Assembly: GCF_027244095.1 (NCBI RefSeq)
Contig: NC_069665.1
Coordinates: 1,552,501-1,616,500, forward strand
Length of the DNA stretch: 64,000 bases
Direction: 5' to 3'
Source of the DNA: Hemicordylus capensis
Lineage: Eukaryota > Chordata > Lepidosauria > Squamata > Cordylidae
The translations under genes were made by a program, and so were the position numbers. Shown here piece by piece: positions 62,440 to 64,000 of the stretch; position 1 is the first letter of the stretch; the number at the start of each line of letters is the position of its first letter. The notes beneath the pieces were generated by a model, which searched no databases, was not told the DNA's origin, and saw only the letters and a list, made by a program, of their open reading frames with translations.

Positions 62440-64000
62440 CTTGGAAGCATCAGGCAGGAGCTCCGAGTGGCTGCGGCCGGGGGCTCCTGTGCTGAACAGG
62501 CCGGGGGCAAGTCTCCAGGCGCGGCTGCGCTCCCAGCTGGCAACCCGAAGGCTGAGCGGGACGTCTGCGCAGGGGGGCGCCTGGGCCGGCAGGGCGCGCC
62601 CCTGAGCCAAGAGAGCTCGGGCTGCGCGGCTTGGCTCGGTCCTAGCGCAGGCGAAGAAGGAAGGGAGCGCGCAAAGCAGCAGCGCTGCCTGGCGCAAAGG
62701 CCGCCCCTCCCTCTCCGCCTGCGCGGGGTCGCCATGGCAACAGGCGGGCGATAGGCTCCGTTCATGCCTTCTCTCTCGCCCCCCCCTCCCCGTCGCTCCG
62801 TCTCCGCGCAGGGCGCGCGCGCGGGAGAGAGGGAGGCGCGCGGCCGGCCGGAGGGTTCCGCTGCCTGCCTGGCGCGCAAGGCGGGCGGCTTCTCTCCTCC
62901 CGGCCCCGAGCAGCCAAAGGGGCCGAGCGGCGGGCACGTGGAGGAGGAGCCGCACGAGACGAGGGGCGACACGCGTCGGCGCGTGGTGCCGCCGCCGCCG
63001 CCTAGGAGGGCTTGGCCGGGCCTGCGCCGAGTCCTCCGTCGCGGCCGAGGAAGGTGCCTGGCTGCTGCCGCCGCCGCCAGCCTCGCCTTGGAGGAGCTGA
63101 GCCCGCCCTGCCTGCCCGAGGCGAAGACGGCAGCGCCTCCTCTCCGCCCGCTGACTCCGGAGGCGGCGCAGCAGCAAGCGGGTGGGTGTCGCTGCTCTGC
63201 CCCGGTCCGCGGCGGCGGCGGGACCCTCCTCGGAGGGGCGCCCGGCTGGGCTTGGCTGCCCGGGTGAGCCCCGCCCGGAGGGAAGCTGCTGGGCCGGGGT
63301 GGCCGGGGGAGGCTCTCCGGCGGCTGGCTGTGCTGCGGAGGGAGAGGCCCGGGGAGCTGCAGCCGCCGCCGCCACGAGCCCTGCAGGAGCCGCCACGCCG
63401 GGGCCTTTCGGGGAGGCGGCGGCTTGCCTGGCCAGCAGCAGCGCCCCGCAGGCAAGCAGGCAGGCTCGCCCGGCGTAGCAGCCGCCCCGCTCCCCAGAGG
63501 CAGCCGCGTGCCTGAAGGCGGGGGGGGGCGTGCACGGGCCGGGGGGGGGGCGCCTGCACCGCCTCAGGGCAGCGGGCGCGTGGACGAGGCGCGGGGCGCA
63601 AGGCGAGGAGCTGCAGCAGCAGCGCCTCTGGGTCCCCGCAGTCCTTGGGGGCGCTACGAATAATCCACACCTGCGGGCGGGAGGCGAGGCGGTCGGTGGC
63701 CGCCGCCCGCCCGGCTAAGCGCGCAGCGTGGACGCGGAAGGCAGGCACGCCGCTGGGCCGGTGCCTCTGCCGGCTGGAGTGAGGCAAGCAGCCCCTGGCT
63801 GGCGGTCGGACTCCAGCAGCCGGCAGGAGCTGCCCTCCCATCCCTCCAGCGGCAGCCCCGAACATCCTCTGCATCTTTTCGCAGGTGGAGAAGCAGGCCA
63901 GGTACAACCGCCCCCTTCGCGGTGGCAGGCAGTGCCTGCCAAGTGCCCCTTTTCGTGCTCTGCGGGGCGACAGACAGAGCCCGGCGGTGCCTTGTTCTGC
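62440..64000. promoter_or_regulatory. CpG island, probable promoter of the next gene
   Basis: Very GC-rich sequence dense in CG dinucleotides, GC-box-like ggggcgg/ccgccc motifs and CGG/CCG runs, unlike the rest of the window. It runs off the window's end. In human, KIFC3 lies downstream of CNGB1 in the same direction, so this may be its promoter and first untranslated exon. A donor-like site, gcccgg|gtgagc, lies at 63264 on the plus strand. No coding sequence is recognised, and direction is not proven. Confidence 0.7.

Noticed and set aside
62397-63907. Long open frames on both strands (up to about 350 codons) in the CpG island
   Set aside because: Open frames are expected where GC content is extreme because stop codons are AT-rich. 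The translations are Ala/Arg/Pro/Gly low complexity with no family signature and overlap on both strands.

Overview
This is vertebrate nuclear DNA, almost certainly from a squamate reptile (lizard or snake). It carries intron-rich coding sequence with canonical GT-AG junctions and repeats typical of squamates: a BovB/RTE LINE, tRNA-headed and 5S-rRNA-headed SINEs, CR1/L2-type LINE 3' ends and dozens of short palindromic hAT-type elements. All assignments come from reading the sequence and remembered protein families; no database search was run.

One host gene dominates the plus strand: CNGB1, the beta subunit of the rod and olfactory cyclic-nucleotide-gated channel. It runs from the start codon at 3960 to the stop at 54592-54594. 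The 5' half (3960-32257) encodes a GARP-like N-terminal part built from small exons, each major one with a W..KV.PQP-type repeat. The 3' half (34668-54594) encodes the calmodulin-binding segment, S1-S6 with the beta-type pore TIGGLPDP, the C-linker, the cyclic-nucleotide-binding domain and a conserved C-terminal tail. Reading frame is continuous across every junction from 17439 to 54594. One junction upstream (14773 to 17439) does not fit in phase, which implies an exon I could not find.

Two alternative ends can be read. An exon at about 33149-33443 has stops in every frame at its 5' end but a strong Kozak ATG at 33197, and splices in phase into 34668. It predicts an 845-residue GARP-less channel subunit, like the mammalian olfactory CNGB1b form. 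A possible terminal exon at 19740-19892, followed by an AATAAA at 21120, could end a short soluble GARP protein, like mammalian GARP2.

Layout: 1-3951 upstream repeats; 3952-32257 GARP exons in repeat-rich introns; 33149-33443 alternative first coding exon; 34668-54594 channel exons; 54595 to about 55310 3' UTR; 55483-55945 BovB fragment; 56000-62200 repeats without a recognised gene; 62440-64000 a strong CpG island. The island is probably the promoter of the next gene. In human the next gene downstream in the same direction is KIFC3, but no KIFC3 coding sequence is visible here. No unknown multi-gene system was found; the most interesting material is the exon logic of CNGB1 and the nested, palindromic mobile elements.
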